Translations under genes and position numbers: made by a program
The notes under the pieces: model-generated
What the model was told of the DNA's origin: nothing
Seen by the model: only the letters and a program-made list of their open reading frames with translations
The model's database searches: none
In this document: positions 48,972-59,445 of the stretch, in pieces
Numbering within the stretch: position 1 is the first letter of the stretch
Layout: the number at the start of each line of letters is the position of its first letter
DNA from: Magnaporthiopsis rhizophila
Lineage: Eukaryota; Ascomycota; Sordariomycetes; Magnaporthales; Magnaporthaceae
Length of the DNA stretch: 64,000 nt
Assembly: GCA_003049465.1 (NCBI GenBank)
Contig: PYSS01000025.1
Coordinates: 248,001-312,000, forward strand
Direction of reading: 5' to 3'

Positions 48972-49397
48972 TGGGTATTGGAAGGAGGGTATGTGAAATG
49001 ACTGGAAAAGGGGACCGCGTGGGGCGTGAGAGGTTGGTTGATAGAAAAGAATTCCTCTTGTCTGTCTGCGGTTGACGGATATACCCCTTTTTTCGTGTTG
49101 CTATGCCTGCCTACTGTTTCTTCCCCTTGCATAAAGGGGGGTTTTTATTTTTATTTTATCGTTTAGAATACTGTGTGGTCCAAACGCGCGCGGCAGTCCA
49201 TTCCTTGTTGTAGCAAAGAGAATGCATCACTGCCTAGCATGACGGGCCGGCAGCTCGGTGTCGGCCCAATACTACATAATCCTTTTCTTGGATTTAGCAT
49301 GTCCATGTGTGTGTCCGTTGCTCGTGCTCATCCGACATGCCTCTTAAAAGTTGGCAAGGTAGTCAAGGCACCCCAGGTAGACACCCAAACAACGACC
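48972..49397. other. convergent 3' region dynactin / SRP19
   Basis: No gene seen; AT-rich stretches compatible with termination on both strands. Confidence 0.5.
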
Positions 49398-50270
49398 TCA
49401 CTTCTTTCCCTTCTTTTTCCCCTTCTTCTCCTCCCCACCCCCGCTTCCACTCCCGCCGCCACCACCACCACCACCACCACCACCCGTCGCAGCAGCCAGC
49501 ATGCTCGCCATATCCAGTCCTCCCGGTCCGGCGCCCACACCACCCTGCTGCATCTCCTTCATCATGTCCTTCAAAAAGTTCTCGGAAACCCCGCCACCCG
49601 TCAGCGCAGGGCTGTAATGCGGCAGCAGCTCCCCGATCTTCCAACCCCTCGGCACCGCCGGCCTGGGCCACGGCTTATCGGCATCCGGCAACGGCAGTCC
49701 CGGGACGGCCACGCTCCGCAGCGCCGAGCACCCTTCCGTCGTCGGGTTGGCCTTTAAATGCTCGGATACCAGCAGGTACAGGTGGTGCTTGTTCTTGACG
49801 CCCGCCGCCTTGGCGCCCGGGCCGGACAGGGTGACGCGCACGCGGCCCGGGTTGGCCCAGTCGCGCGGGTGCGTCTTGGTGGGCTCCAAGAGGGCGTTGA
49901 GCCGCAGGTTGCCGCAGGCCTGGGCGATCTCGCGCGCGAGCGGGGATGGCACGGCGTGCGACTTGGGGACGCGCCGCCCCTCGGCACGGGTCCGGGTTGC
50001 GTCAAAGTAGATGGGGTAGAGGCATTTGAATCCCGCGTAGGCGGATTGGTCGTGTACCATGCCGATATCGCTGCCGCCGTGGGGGTGCGAGGCCGGGTTT
50101 GGTCTTGGTGGTTGTTGGTGTGTGGCGACGACTGCTTGCTGCTGCTGCCTCTGGTGGGCGTCGACGCGCTGGATGATGTCGGCGTCGTCAAACTCGCCAA
50201 TGTCGCCCTCGGACGGGTCTGACGCCGCGTCGTCGCTGTCCGAAACTTCTTCTATCCGTGGGTGAGACAT
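49398..50270 (-). CDS. sec65: signal recognition particle subunit SRP19/Sec65
   Basis: A single exon of 290 residues from ATG 50270 (MSHPRIEEVSDSDD). Frame start 50351 is a TTG and was rejected. After an acidic, Q-rich N-terminal extension, the SRP19 fold begins at LYPIYFDATRTRAEGRRVP. It runs through LNALLEPTKTHPRDWANPGRVRV and ends before a C-terminal region with NFLKDMMKEMQ. A Gly/Ser-rich run and a Lys-rich tail (EEKKGKKKGKK) close the protein, as in yeast Sec65. The protein binds SRP RNA helices 6 and 8 and prepares the site for SRP54 in co-translational targeting to the ER. It lies tail-to-tail with dynactin. Confidence 0.93.
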   Translation of the reverse strand: MSHPRIEEVSDSDDAASDPSEGDIGEFDDADIIQRVDAHQRQQQQAVVATHQQPPRPNPASHPHGGSDIGMVHDQSAYAGFKCLYPIYFDATRTRAEGRRVPKSHAVPSPLAREIAQACGNLRLNALLEPTKTHPRDWANPGRVRVTLSGPGAKAAGVKNKHHLYLLVSEHLKANPTTEGCSALRSVAVPGLPLPDADKPWPRPAVPRGWKIGELLPHYSPALTGGGVSENFLKDMMKEMQQGGVGAGPGGLDMASMLAAATGGGGGGGGGGGSGSGGGEEKKGKKKGKK

Positions 50271-50898
50271 TGTGTCGGACTGCGCTGTTAGGGACCGAAA
50301 GTCGTGCCGTCGTGGTTGGTTATGTTCCAACGCAGGACGTTGGCTCTCCAAGGCCAGCCTGGAATTGTGTTTTGGTGGGCTGCTGCGGGGCCGCCCGCTG
50401 ACGTCGATTTAAAGTGCGGGCCCTCGCCGGCGGGTAAATGTGGGGGTAGCAGTTAGGTGTCAGTGTCAGGCACCGAACCATCGGAAACTCGCAAGCTGTC
50501 CCATGACGTCGCCTGCTTTGATCCGCTACGAAACATGATTGAGATGCATAAGAAACTATATCCCATAGTAATGGGAGATGATATTGCGCCAAATAGTAAG
50601 CTTAGGTCCTAGGTAGGAGAGCAATCTTCTTGTTCCCATCAGCAAGAGAACCCCGCCTGGCAAAAGCACGGACTCAAGTGCGAAGAGCTACAAATCGTGA
50701 AACCCGTAAACCCGTATATCACCATAAAAAAAAAATAAAACCCGTGCCGCCCCAACTTGTCGCCACTCCTCCGCTTCCCACCCAAAAAGAGAACCTCCCA
50801 TGGTTCGGTAAGATTGACGAGGTGGTCGGAAGAAAAAAGGTCAAGCGAGTCGTTGTTGTCCGGAACATCGAGTCATCAATACCTGGTACGTTCCCAGC
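50271..50898. other. intergenic between SRP19 start and zinc-finger gene stop
   Basis: Promoter of SRP19 and 3' end of the zinc-finger gene. No further gene seen. Confidence 0.5.
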
Positions 50899-52758
50899 CT
50901 AGGAGTCGTACGAGTCTCCGTTCCGGTAAGTCGACTTGTACTTGGTTCCCGGCGGGTGCTCGTCGGGGCGGAACTTGCAGTACGGGTGCTGGCACTGTCC
51001 GTTAATAGTGCTGGGGCACTGGATCAGGGTGGCTCTGTTAGCATTGTCGACCTCGGGGTTTCGCGATTGGAGACAATAACTCACATGGTGGCCGTAAATA
51101 CAGTTGGCGATATCGCAGTCCTGGCCATTGGTGCATGGGTTTAGGCGAGCTAGGAAAGCGATAGCGGTCCTCTCGGGGGCCGTAGGCTCGTAGTCGTGCT
51201 CGAAGCAGCACGCGCTTCCCTTTTGGCAGGGCGGGCGCAGGTAGTGATTGTTGCACAGTTTGCTCTGATCTTTGCGTTTCTTGATGCCGTCCAGGGCGGC
51301 CTGGTTCACCTGGATCGGCTTGTCCAGGCCACGTGGGCCCGGGTTCCACGGCGGCGGCTTGGCTCCTCGCGAAGCATTGGCCGAAGGCTTAGGCGCTAAC
51401 GGGATGTTGAGTGTGGGCGGCGGAGGGGCCGCGGGTAGCGGCGGAGGGCTCGTGCTGACGGCGGTAACGCCTGCAACGCCCGCGTACGACGGAGCTCCGG
51501 GCAGTGAGCTGTTGGGAGGCGGCGAGGCCGTCCCGCCAAAACCAATCGGGGACGCTTTGCGCGGCAGCCTGTCGACCATCTTGTCGGAGCGAAACAGGTC
51601 CTCCGTAAAGTTGACTCGGTTGACGCCCGTGGCCACAAGCTCCCGCACCGTCGGGAAGCCCTCAAGAATAGTGATCAGGTTTTTTGATTGCTCGTCGCGC
51701 ATCACCTCGTCCAGAAACGGGGCATATCCAGAGTCGTGCGACACTCCGAGCACAACCTGCCGGCAATTAACGTTACGAAGGTGCCATCTGGCCGCCTCTG
51801 GACCAGGATATGACGTGTAAGTGGGTGCTTGCAACTTGACATGACCGGGTAGCAGGGCAGGCAGAGTTTTGCTGCTCACCTCTGATCTTCGAGTCGGCAC
51901 GCTCCTTACCGTGGCCGACGTCAACAAAATCAAAAGAGGCTTTGGCCTGCGAAAAGCCAACAAAGAAGTCGCGGAGGTCCGTCTCGGCTTGTATGGAGCC
52001 CTCGCGTTTCATGGCCTTTGCCAGACCCGAAAGGTTGGCGCACACCTTTGCGTGAACGTCGAGCTCGTCGGCAAGCTCGCCACACTGGTGTAGGATGGCG
52101 GCCCTCAGGGCATTGGCAGCCCTTTTGCCGCCCTCGATGCCCTGGGTGATGAATGACTCTTTAAACTGCGGATAGGTGTGGGTCGCGCCCAGTCAGCGAC
52201 GGCCTGGCAGAGTGTGGGGGACGTGCAGGGTATCGGCCAAGGTGCCGAGCGGAGGGCGCGAGAGCAGCTTCCTTACAAGAAGACCATCTCCGTCGATCAA
52301 GACGACAATGTATTGGTTTCGGTTCTGCGGGGACCGTCAGCCAACGGCCCTATGTCGCAAACACCCGCCACGGCCGTGGCGGCGGGGGACAGTCTATTTC
52401 CTCACTCTATAAATCTCGGCACCCTGCCTGTAGTAGTCGCGGGCGCTCTCGGCGTCTTGTAGCTTAGCTTGGAAATCACGACGGGACTTGCGGGCGTCGT
52501 CGAGGTCGAGCCGGATGTCGTGGAGCTCTGTTTGAAGCGACCGGTTTTCGGAGCGGAGGTTTTCTTCGACATCCTTGACGTAGAGGAGGAGATCCTAATT
52601 TGAGAGCGGGGCACACATCAGCATGGGAACAAACGGGAACCCAGAGATTCCGAGGGCAAACGGACCTTGATTAGCTCGTCACTGGTGTCTTGTTGCTGTT
52701 TGAGGGCCTGGTATCTCTGGACGAAGTTCATCATGCCGCCCCCCAGCTGCGCCGCCAT
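50899..52758 (-). CDS. coiled-coil / NYN-like / CCCH zinc-finger protein
   Basis: Six exons (52666-52758, 52406-52594, 52277-52324, 51880-52165, 51085-51797, 50899-51018) encode 482 residues. All five introns (71, 81, 111, 82, 66 nt) have GT-AG ends and phases that fit. An N-terminal coiled coil (about 30-90: VEENLRSENRSLQTELHDI) precedes a Rossmann-like region. That region has YIVVLIDGDGLLF, VDVGHGKERADSKIR and QVVLGVSHDSGYAPFL, whose acidic positions resemble NYN/PIN ribonuclease folds. After a Pro-rich linker come CCCH fingers: a clean C-x8-C-x5-C-x3-H (LCNNHYLRPPC...CFEH), CTNGQDC..ANCIYGH and CPSTINGQCQHPYCKF. RNA binding or processing is the likely role. Fungal proteins of this layout are widespread but poorly studied, and no gene name is known to me. 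Confidence 0.82.
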
Positions 52759-53900
52759 ACTGGCTGCTGTAGGCGCTCAGCTGGTCTGATTTTCGTTGTT
52801 TGGCGAAATCGGTCGGTTGGGAGCTGGGTATGGAGGTAGGACTTTTGTTGCTGCTGTTGCAGCCTAGCTGGGTGGATTGGAGATGACGGGTGAAAAGCGA
52901 GAAAAGAAAAAAAAATTGTGGGAATAAGCACCTATAAAGCTGGATCCCATAAAATGGGTTAGGCAGCGGCCGCAGAGGCCAGAGACCCAGGATAACGGCG
53001 CGGGGCAAGTGTTTTTGTCTGTGGAACGAAACTGGAAAACGTGTGGTTTGCTGGGAGTGATTACAGGAAAAGAAAGCGAGCGCGTAGGACCAAGTCCAGC
53101 TGGTGACCGTTTGCGGACAAGGGACAGCTGCACCAGAGCCCGTCCCATGTGCAGGTGGTGTCTGGCACTGGCAAGGCTGGTGCGGCAGAGCTGGTCCCCT
53201 GCCCAATCGAGAGCGTCCATACACAGGTCTGCCTGCACGGTGGGAATGCGGGCAGCTGAAAACGCCCGAGGTGTCAAATCGATTGGCCGAATTCCGCCTT
53301 CCCCGCCAGGCGTCTTGGACCCTGGCAAGCGACGACCCAAATCACAAATCAATGGCGGTTGATTCAGGGTAGTAGCTGACACGAGGGAGAGGAGCCAGGA
53401 TGGAAATAGAGCTGGCAAAGCCGCGGGTGTGATGGAGCTCTCAAGTGGCTGGCGCTTGGGCTTGGAGTTGTAGTTGATTGATTTTGTGATTTTGGTCTGC
53501 ACATTTCTTGTGGCGGCAGTTGCGATGCACTGTGCTTTCTGCGGCGGGGTATCGCAACCGCACTACGTAACACGAAGCTGCGCCAGGCACAGGCGGCCTG
53601 GCCTGCAGAATTTGGCGCGCGGTAGCCACGCTGAAAACAGCACCAGCCCACTGTGCCATTTTACATTTATGACCTCGCATATTGTTGCCGCGCTCTCGTA
53701 TTTTGCAACATGCAAGAACCAACGGCCCACAGACACGTCCCAACAGACATCATGGGGCCAGGCTGTGTAGCGCGGTGCGACCTGGACACATCTTGCTATC
53801 CACTCATCCATATTGACTGAAAATGCCCAACTCATTAGGCTCAACCAACCTCGACCAGCGTATACGCTCCACAGGCAGACCCAGCGTCGTTCGCAAGCTC
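52759..53900. other. intergenic, no gene seen
   Basis: Promoter-side sequence of the zinc-finger gene followed by non-coding DNA. Open frames on both strands are short and motif-free. Confidence 0.5.
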
Positions 53901-55276
53901 AACCATGCACCAATCTGTACGCCAAGATGCCATCTCCCAGCTCCCGTGACGTCTCCTTGCGCCTGTACACAGCAGCCGACATACTCCCTGCTCTTTTTGA
54001 TCTGGGGACCCCGACCTGCTGATGCCCGTTGCAGTAAGCCTGGTGGCCCCCAACGGCCCAGGCCTGGCAGCACCACCGCCCCCACCCCCAAGCCGGCAAG
54101 CTGCCAGCATCTGCAGCACGCCCGCCGCCTGCGGCCCGCGGTTCGGCAGCGGCGGCGCAGGCGGGGGCCCCTCCCCTCCCGGCCCAGCCTCCTGCTGAAC
54201 ACCACGGCGCACTCGGGGTGCTCGGCCATGTCCCGCAGCACTGCAGCGAGAGCACCATCTCCAATCGAGTACAACGGCGCCCACTGGTGGCTGACAAAGG
54301 GCCCCAGACCCAGCAGGTGATCGAGCGGCATCCACGCGTCGGCCTTGAGGCAGTCGGCAAAGGCGCGCACAACCCACACGTTTGCGTCCTCGGCCGTCCG
54401 CAGCCGCGCGTCGCGAGTCGAAGAAGAGCATCTGCACCGGCTGCGGCGGCGGCGGCATCTCGCCTACCGCGTCGGCGTAGTCGTCGGTTGCCGAGACGAC
54501 CCCGCGGGATGAGGACTGTCTTGGTTGCCGCGGCCATCCCGCCTCGGGCGATAGCCACACCGCGAGCTCGTACGTCTCGCCCATACCATGGCGCGGTGCG
54601 GCACCAAGCCCGGTGCGAACAGCTTCAGGCGCATCAGGTACTCAGCCACCTCGTGCCTCATGGTGTCGGCCGAACCCACCAGGACAAACACCACGTTCTC
54701 CCACGACGACGGCCTCGAACCCCCGGCTCCGTTCCCGTCGTCGAAGTCAAAGCCAAAGTCCCGCCTCCCGATGCGGCGCCGCTCGAGCAAGCGCGGGTTG
54801 CGCGCGACGGTTCGATCGACGACGGCCGCCACCTGCGCCGCCGTGTGCTCATCCGACACGGCCGGTGACACGACCAGCGCCGTGGGCCACGGCTGCGCGA
54901 AGCTGTAGGCCCGCAGCGTGTATCGCTGCCTCGTGAACTCGGACGCGCCGCAGTTGACGTCGGTCCACCGCACGTGCGAGAACTCGGTTTCGCGCGATGT
55001 TGGGTGCGGATGGCCATTCCCGCGCGGGCCGTGGACGATCGCTGCACTTCCTAGCGGGAATCACCACGGCGGCGGTTCGACGGGGATGCTGACCCAGTCC
55101 CGGTACTCGGGTGGGAGCTGGGGGAACGTCGATGCTACTGATTCGCGCAGCGTCCCCGGCAGCGTCAGCCTTTCGAGAAGGTTGTCACCGGCATCGTGGC
55201 GGCTCCATTGGCTTTCTCCTCTGAGAGATTTGTAGCAAGGTGTTAAGCAGGTAAGCTGTAGAAAAGACCTGGCCAA
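53900..55276 (-). pseudogene. decayed gene of unknown family
   Basis: Protein-like segments are scattered over all three minus frames. The first piece (from 55276) reads LRESVASTFPQLPPEYRDWV and stops at a TGA at 55061-55063 (..PPPW*). The same frame then stays open to about 54587 (SHVRWTDVNCGASEF; ENVVFVLVGSADTMRHEVAEYL). At a GGG near 54585 sense moves to another frame (GETYELAVWLSPEAG). A further shift near 54420 leads to NVWVVRAFADCLKADAWM, LLGLGPFVSHQWAPLYSIG and AVVFSRRLGREGRG. Beyond about 54160, fragments such as GVLQMLAACRL appear in yet another frame. No ATG begins the first frame. One premature stop plus at least two frameshifts argue for a pseudogene; homopolymer errors could explain some shifts but not the stop. 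The family was not recognised, and the exact ends are uncertain. Confidence 0.5.
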
Positions 55277-55552
55277 GTGGTGTGGATCGCATCTCTCTAT
55301 TGTATGCCACCCTCGTCCCTGGGGTAGATTGGTGAGAAAGTCCGAGACAATATGGAAAACGAGATGGTGGTTTCGTAGCCCGAAAGCCAGCTGTCAGTAG
55401 ATAACGGCGCTGGCACACTTGGGATGGTGGTTGTGTTCTGAGTTGCGCTCCGGAGAAAGACAGTCAGGCACATCAGGCGACACCTTTGACAGCCGGTTCA
55501 TCGAGAATTTCCCTAATTCGGACGAGATCGGGCTGGTGCGGATTCATCTCCC

Positions 55553-55630
55553 GCTCAAAAGGGGTTGCATAGATTCGCTACTCTATTTTCTTCGTGATTC
55601 TTCCCCCGTCAAAAGGGGGTATATAGATTA
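55553..55630. repeat. short duplication at the 3' end of the Zn2Cys6 gene
   Basis: TCAAAAGGGGTTGCATAGATT and TCAAAAGGGGGTATATAGATT are imperfect direct copies about 55 bp apart. The right-hand copy forms the last codons and stop (TPF*) of the regulator; the left-hand copy repeats them downstream of the stop. Confidence 0.7.
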
Positions 55631-58446
55631 AGCACCCTCCAAATACTGTCATCGCCAAAGTCCCCCTCAAACTGCCAAGCCGCGCTATTCCCCTGCTGCT
55701 GCTGCTGCTGTTCCTGCGCATTGCCAGAGTCAGGGGTGGTCAGGCTGTCGCCAGCAGCGACAGTGTTCGCAGCGGCAACATCCTCTCCGCTGCCATTGTA
55801 AGCGCCCTGCGACGGTGGCAGCCACATGTGCAGCTCCCTGGGACCTCCCGCCGCGGCGGTGGTGTCGTTGCTGCCATCGGCCAGCAGCAAGTCCCCGCCA
55901 TCGCCACCACCGGCAGATGACACCCCGCGGTGGTCGCCGCTCATCAGCTCGTTGTAGATGAGGTCGCTCGTCGGGTACAGCGTCTGGATGGAGGACCAGT
56001 CAAAGTCGGACGGCAGGGACCAGGGTTCCGAGGCGGCGGCAGACGGCGTCGGCAGGGCCAGGAGCGTGTCCAGGCCGTCACGTGTGGCCGCCGTCGCAGA
56101 CGAGGACGGGGTGACACCCAGGACCCCGCTGTCAAAAGGGCTGATGTCGCCGTTTCGACCACCCGCCACCGCCGCGAGCCGCGGGTCTAGCGGCATCACG
56201 TTATTATCACTGAACAAGGCCGCCGGCACAGTCTCGGACGCCGCGAGCGAGCGCTGGAGGCGGACCCAGATGGCCTTGAGGACGCCGACGGCGGAGCGGG
56301 CGAGATTGTTGCGGCGCGAGAGCACCTCGAAGCGCTCGACGGCCCAGCCAAAGTGTCGCAGCGCGTCGGGCAGCAGGTCCCTATGCTCGGTGGGGAAAAG
56401 CACAAAGACGGTAGCGACGAGCACGATGGCGTCGAACGTGCCGAAGAATACGGCGAAGGACCGGTGGTCCTCGGGCGCCATGGCCTCGAACTGGGCGCGC
56501 TGGCCCCGCAGCATGTCGACGCAGGCGCGCAGGGCCAGTGTGCGGCTTTGCGGGCGCGTGAAGACGTACGGGCGGTGCAGCGTAAAGTAGCCGAACGCGG
56601 CCAGCTGCGGGAGGATGGTGCGCACGCCGGGGAGCCAATCTCTGCAGGCGGGGTGGTCGTCGAAGCGCGTGTCCGGGTTGTCGACGCGGAAGCAGGGCGG
56701 GATCTGGGCCTCGAGCAGCTGCATCTCGCGGTGGATCTGGTCGACGCGGCCGAAATCACGCGGGCAGGGGCCCGACGTCTCGAGGCGCACGACCTCGCGC
56801 AGCAGCGGCAGCAGACGCAGCGTCCACATGTTGCGCGTCATGGGCGTCGGGGGGTCGTCGGGCCCGCGCGGCAGGACCGCGGTCCTGGACCGGGCCTCAA
56901 GCCCGCCGACGCCGCCAACGGGCAAGGGGCAGTCGACTGGGAACGGCGGCTGGTTCTCGCCGTCGGTGGATAAAGGGCGGCCCAGCACCAGGCCCGTGTG
57001 CACGTCCCAGAGGCAGAGCATGTGCCACAGCGAGCGGCGGTGCTGGATCTCCCACTGGTTCCGCAGCACGGCCGCGGCCATGTCCTCGCCGTCGGCGACG
57101 GCCGGGTGCGGGTCCTGGCTCTCGCGGTGCAGGCCAATCTCCTGGGCGTCGCGGATGGCGGCGCCGATGGCGTGCCAGGCCTCGGTCACCTGGGCCATGT
57201 ACTTGAGGAACGAGCAGCGGATGAAGCCGGCCTGGACCGTGTTGAGCGACATCTGCTGCTTGCCCAGCAGCGAAAGCACGGCGATGCCCGATTCGCTGTA
57301 GTCGCAGGCCAGGTCCTCAAAGGTCATGTTGCCCGCGTACTTGAGCGCGTCGTAGACCGGGTGCGGCTCGTCGTTGACCAACGTCAGCAGCGCCATGGCG
57401 ACCACCTGGAAGAGCACGGCCGGGAACGCGCGCAGATCCGGGCTCAGGCCCCGGGGCCCGACGTTGGTGAAGACGCTGAAGGGGAGGTTGTTCCATTCAG
57501 CGAGCTGAGCCGTGAAGACGTCGTATTCCAGCGGGTACTGGCGGCGCGTCAGCCGTACGGCACCTCGTTTCCATTTCACGAACAAAACACACCTGGACTT
57601 ACGTAATGGATGTTAAACTTTGCAAAATACACCTCGGCCAGCTTCTCGATGTAGGCCCGCGCCGGCAGCTGCCGAATCAGGTGCCTGTAGCGCTCCCGCG
57701 TGCCAAAATCGTCCGCCAACCCGCCCGCCTCGGCCGTGATGCGCGCCAGCGAGTCCCCCGCGAGCCCCGGCGACGACGTGGCCCGGTCGATGCGCCGGAG
57801 GAAGCCCATGGTGGAGGCGCCGCCCGCCGCGGCGTACCCAAAGTTCACGGCCTTGCCCGGCGCCGTTGCGACCTCGCCGCCGTTTCCGCCGCTTCCTGGT
57901 GGGTTATCGCCGGCCGCAGGAACAGCAGCAGCCTTGGCCTTGGCCTTGGGGGCGGCGGCTGTCTCGTAGCGGCAGGCATGACCCTTGCCTCGGGATTTGC
58001 AGTTGGTGCAGGGGTAGCTCCTGTCACACTGCAGATCGAGCAAGAAGAAGGAGTGCGTGCAACGTCAGCATGGCAGATTTTGTAATCAGCGTTTTTGTGA
58101 CAGGCCGGACTAGGGAAAACAAAAAGGGGATGGAGGCGAAGAGATAGTGATGAGCGGATGCCAAGGATATCTCAGCACGTCGTAGCCAGCGCACCTTTTG
58201 CTTCCTTCTGTGGCACTCAATACACGAGATGACGAGCCGCCGCCTCTTCTTGGGCGGCGGCCGGACGGCAGCCACTGTCGTCGGGTCAGGGCTGCTGCTG
58301 CTGCTGTTCTCGTCGGAGCCGGCCACCTGGGGCCCCCGCGGAGGAGCGGCGGCGGCGGCCACCTCCATGCTGAAGGGCAAAACCGGGATTACAGTAGATC
58401 CGCTTTCGTGGGTGGTGTGTGTTGCGCTATGCTCAAGGCCATTCAT
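55609..58446 (-). CDS. Zn2Cys6 fungal transcription factor (Fungal_trans domain)
   Basis: Three exons (58195-58446, 57603-58028, 55609-57537) encode 868 residues from ATG 58446; a start at 58368 would give 842. The 166- and 65-nt introns have GTGCGC/GTAAGT donors and CAG acceptors. Intron 1 splits the Zn2Cys6 motif: CIECHRRKQK joins CDRSYPCTNCKSRGKGHAC, giving six cysteines with standard spacing and a preceding basic KKRRR. The middle homology region covers most of exon 3 (FTAQLAEWNN; AIRDAQEIGLHRE; RRSLWHMLCLWDVHTGLVLGRP; FRVDNPDTRFDD). The C-terminus is Ser/Gly/Gln-rich, a likely activation region. It is a nuclear DNA-binding regulator. It sits upstream of the decayed gene on the same strand, but no cluster of enzyme genes surrounds it, so its target pathway is not indicated. 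Confidence 0.88.
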
Positions 58447-59445
58447 TCACTCCATCAGGTCGCAAATACATTCGCTATCGACCCTCACATACATCAACAG
58501 CCGAGTCGTGTGTACCTGTGCAGAAGGCCGAGGTGGAAACGTCTGAAGCTCAAGAAGCCAAGGCTGCAAGGCCGGCCATATCCGTCTTCGACCGTGCTGG
58601 GCACATTGATGACCACCCGAGGAGGGGAGACAAGGAACCCAAGAAGATGATGGGGTGTGAAGATGGATGGTGAGACGGAGATAAGCACGCAGCAATCTGT
58701 CAAGCGTTAACTCCGACGGGAGGCCCCGGCTTAGGTAATTCGGTGGTAGCGGGACCTCAGCCGAGACAACATCGCGGGGCAGCAAGAATGTTTCTTCAGC
58801 AAGAGTGTTTCTTCATTCTCAGCCTCAAGGAATCCTTCAGTGACAGCCCATTAAGCCACGAATAGTATCCCCCTACCCTGGCGCTCTTCCGGAAAAAGAG
58901 TCGCAGGGCTATGTATGCTGATTGGGGTACTCAAAGCAGCGCAAGAAGGAAAGAAGGAACCTCTGTCGCCCACGCAAGAAATAAAACAATAGGCGCACCA
59001 TAGTGCGCACTCTGCTCTTTTCCCACCTCCAACAAAACGATGATGCTATACTCGTTGTGCTCGCCTCTGCGTGAAATAAAATAAAAAAGAAAGGAAGCTA
59101 AAAAAGAAGAAGAAGAAAAAAAAAACCTCCGCGCACAAAGAACAATAACGCACTCATTTTACCGTCTCACGCGTGCATAGAAGCGATGCAATAAATCTCC
59201 CCCACTGCATATGATGATCCCTCTGCCGTCTTTTGTGCTTTGTCCCGCATTTAGACCCTTTGCGCCTAGCAGTGAGAAAATGGCATACTAAGAAAAAAAG
59301 AAAGGGGAAAAAAAAGTAAACCGCCCTAGCGTTGGAAAAGACGCCTCGGAGAAGCCGAGAACAAACCGGCAAAGTACTCCGACAAGGGTGGCAGCGGCCT
59401 GTCGCGTCTGCGAGGCGGCAGCGCACCGTAACGGCGGCCGCCCGG
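58447..59445. promoter_or_regulatory. regulator promoter and pyr-4 3' region
   Basis: One kilobase between the Zn2Cys6 start and the pyr-4 stop. It contains an A-rich patch at 59080-59130. No gene seen. Confidence 0.5.

Noticed and set aside
50351..50351. Longer start for SRP19
   Set aside because: The codon is TTG; the first ATG in frame, at 50270, gives a normal N-terminus.
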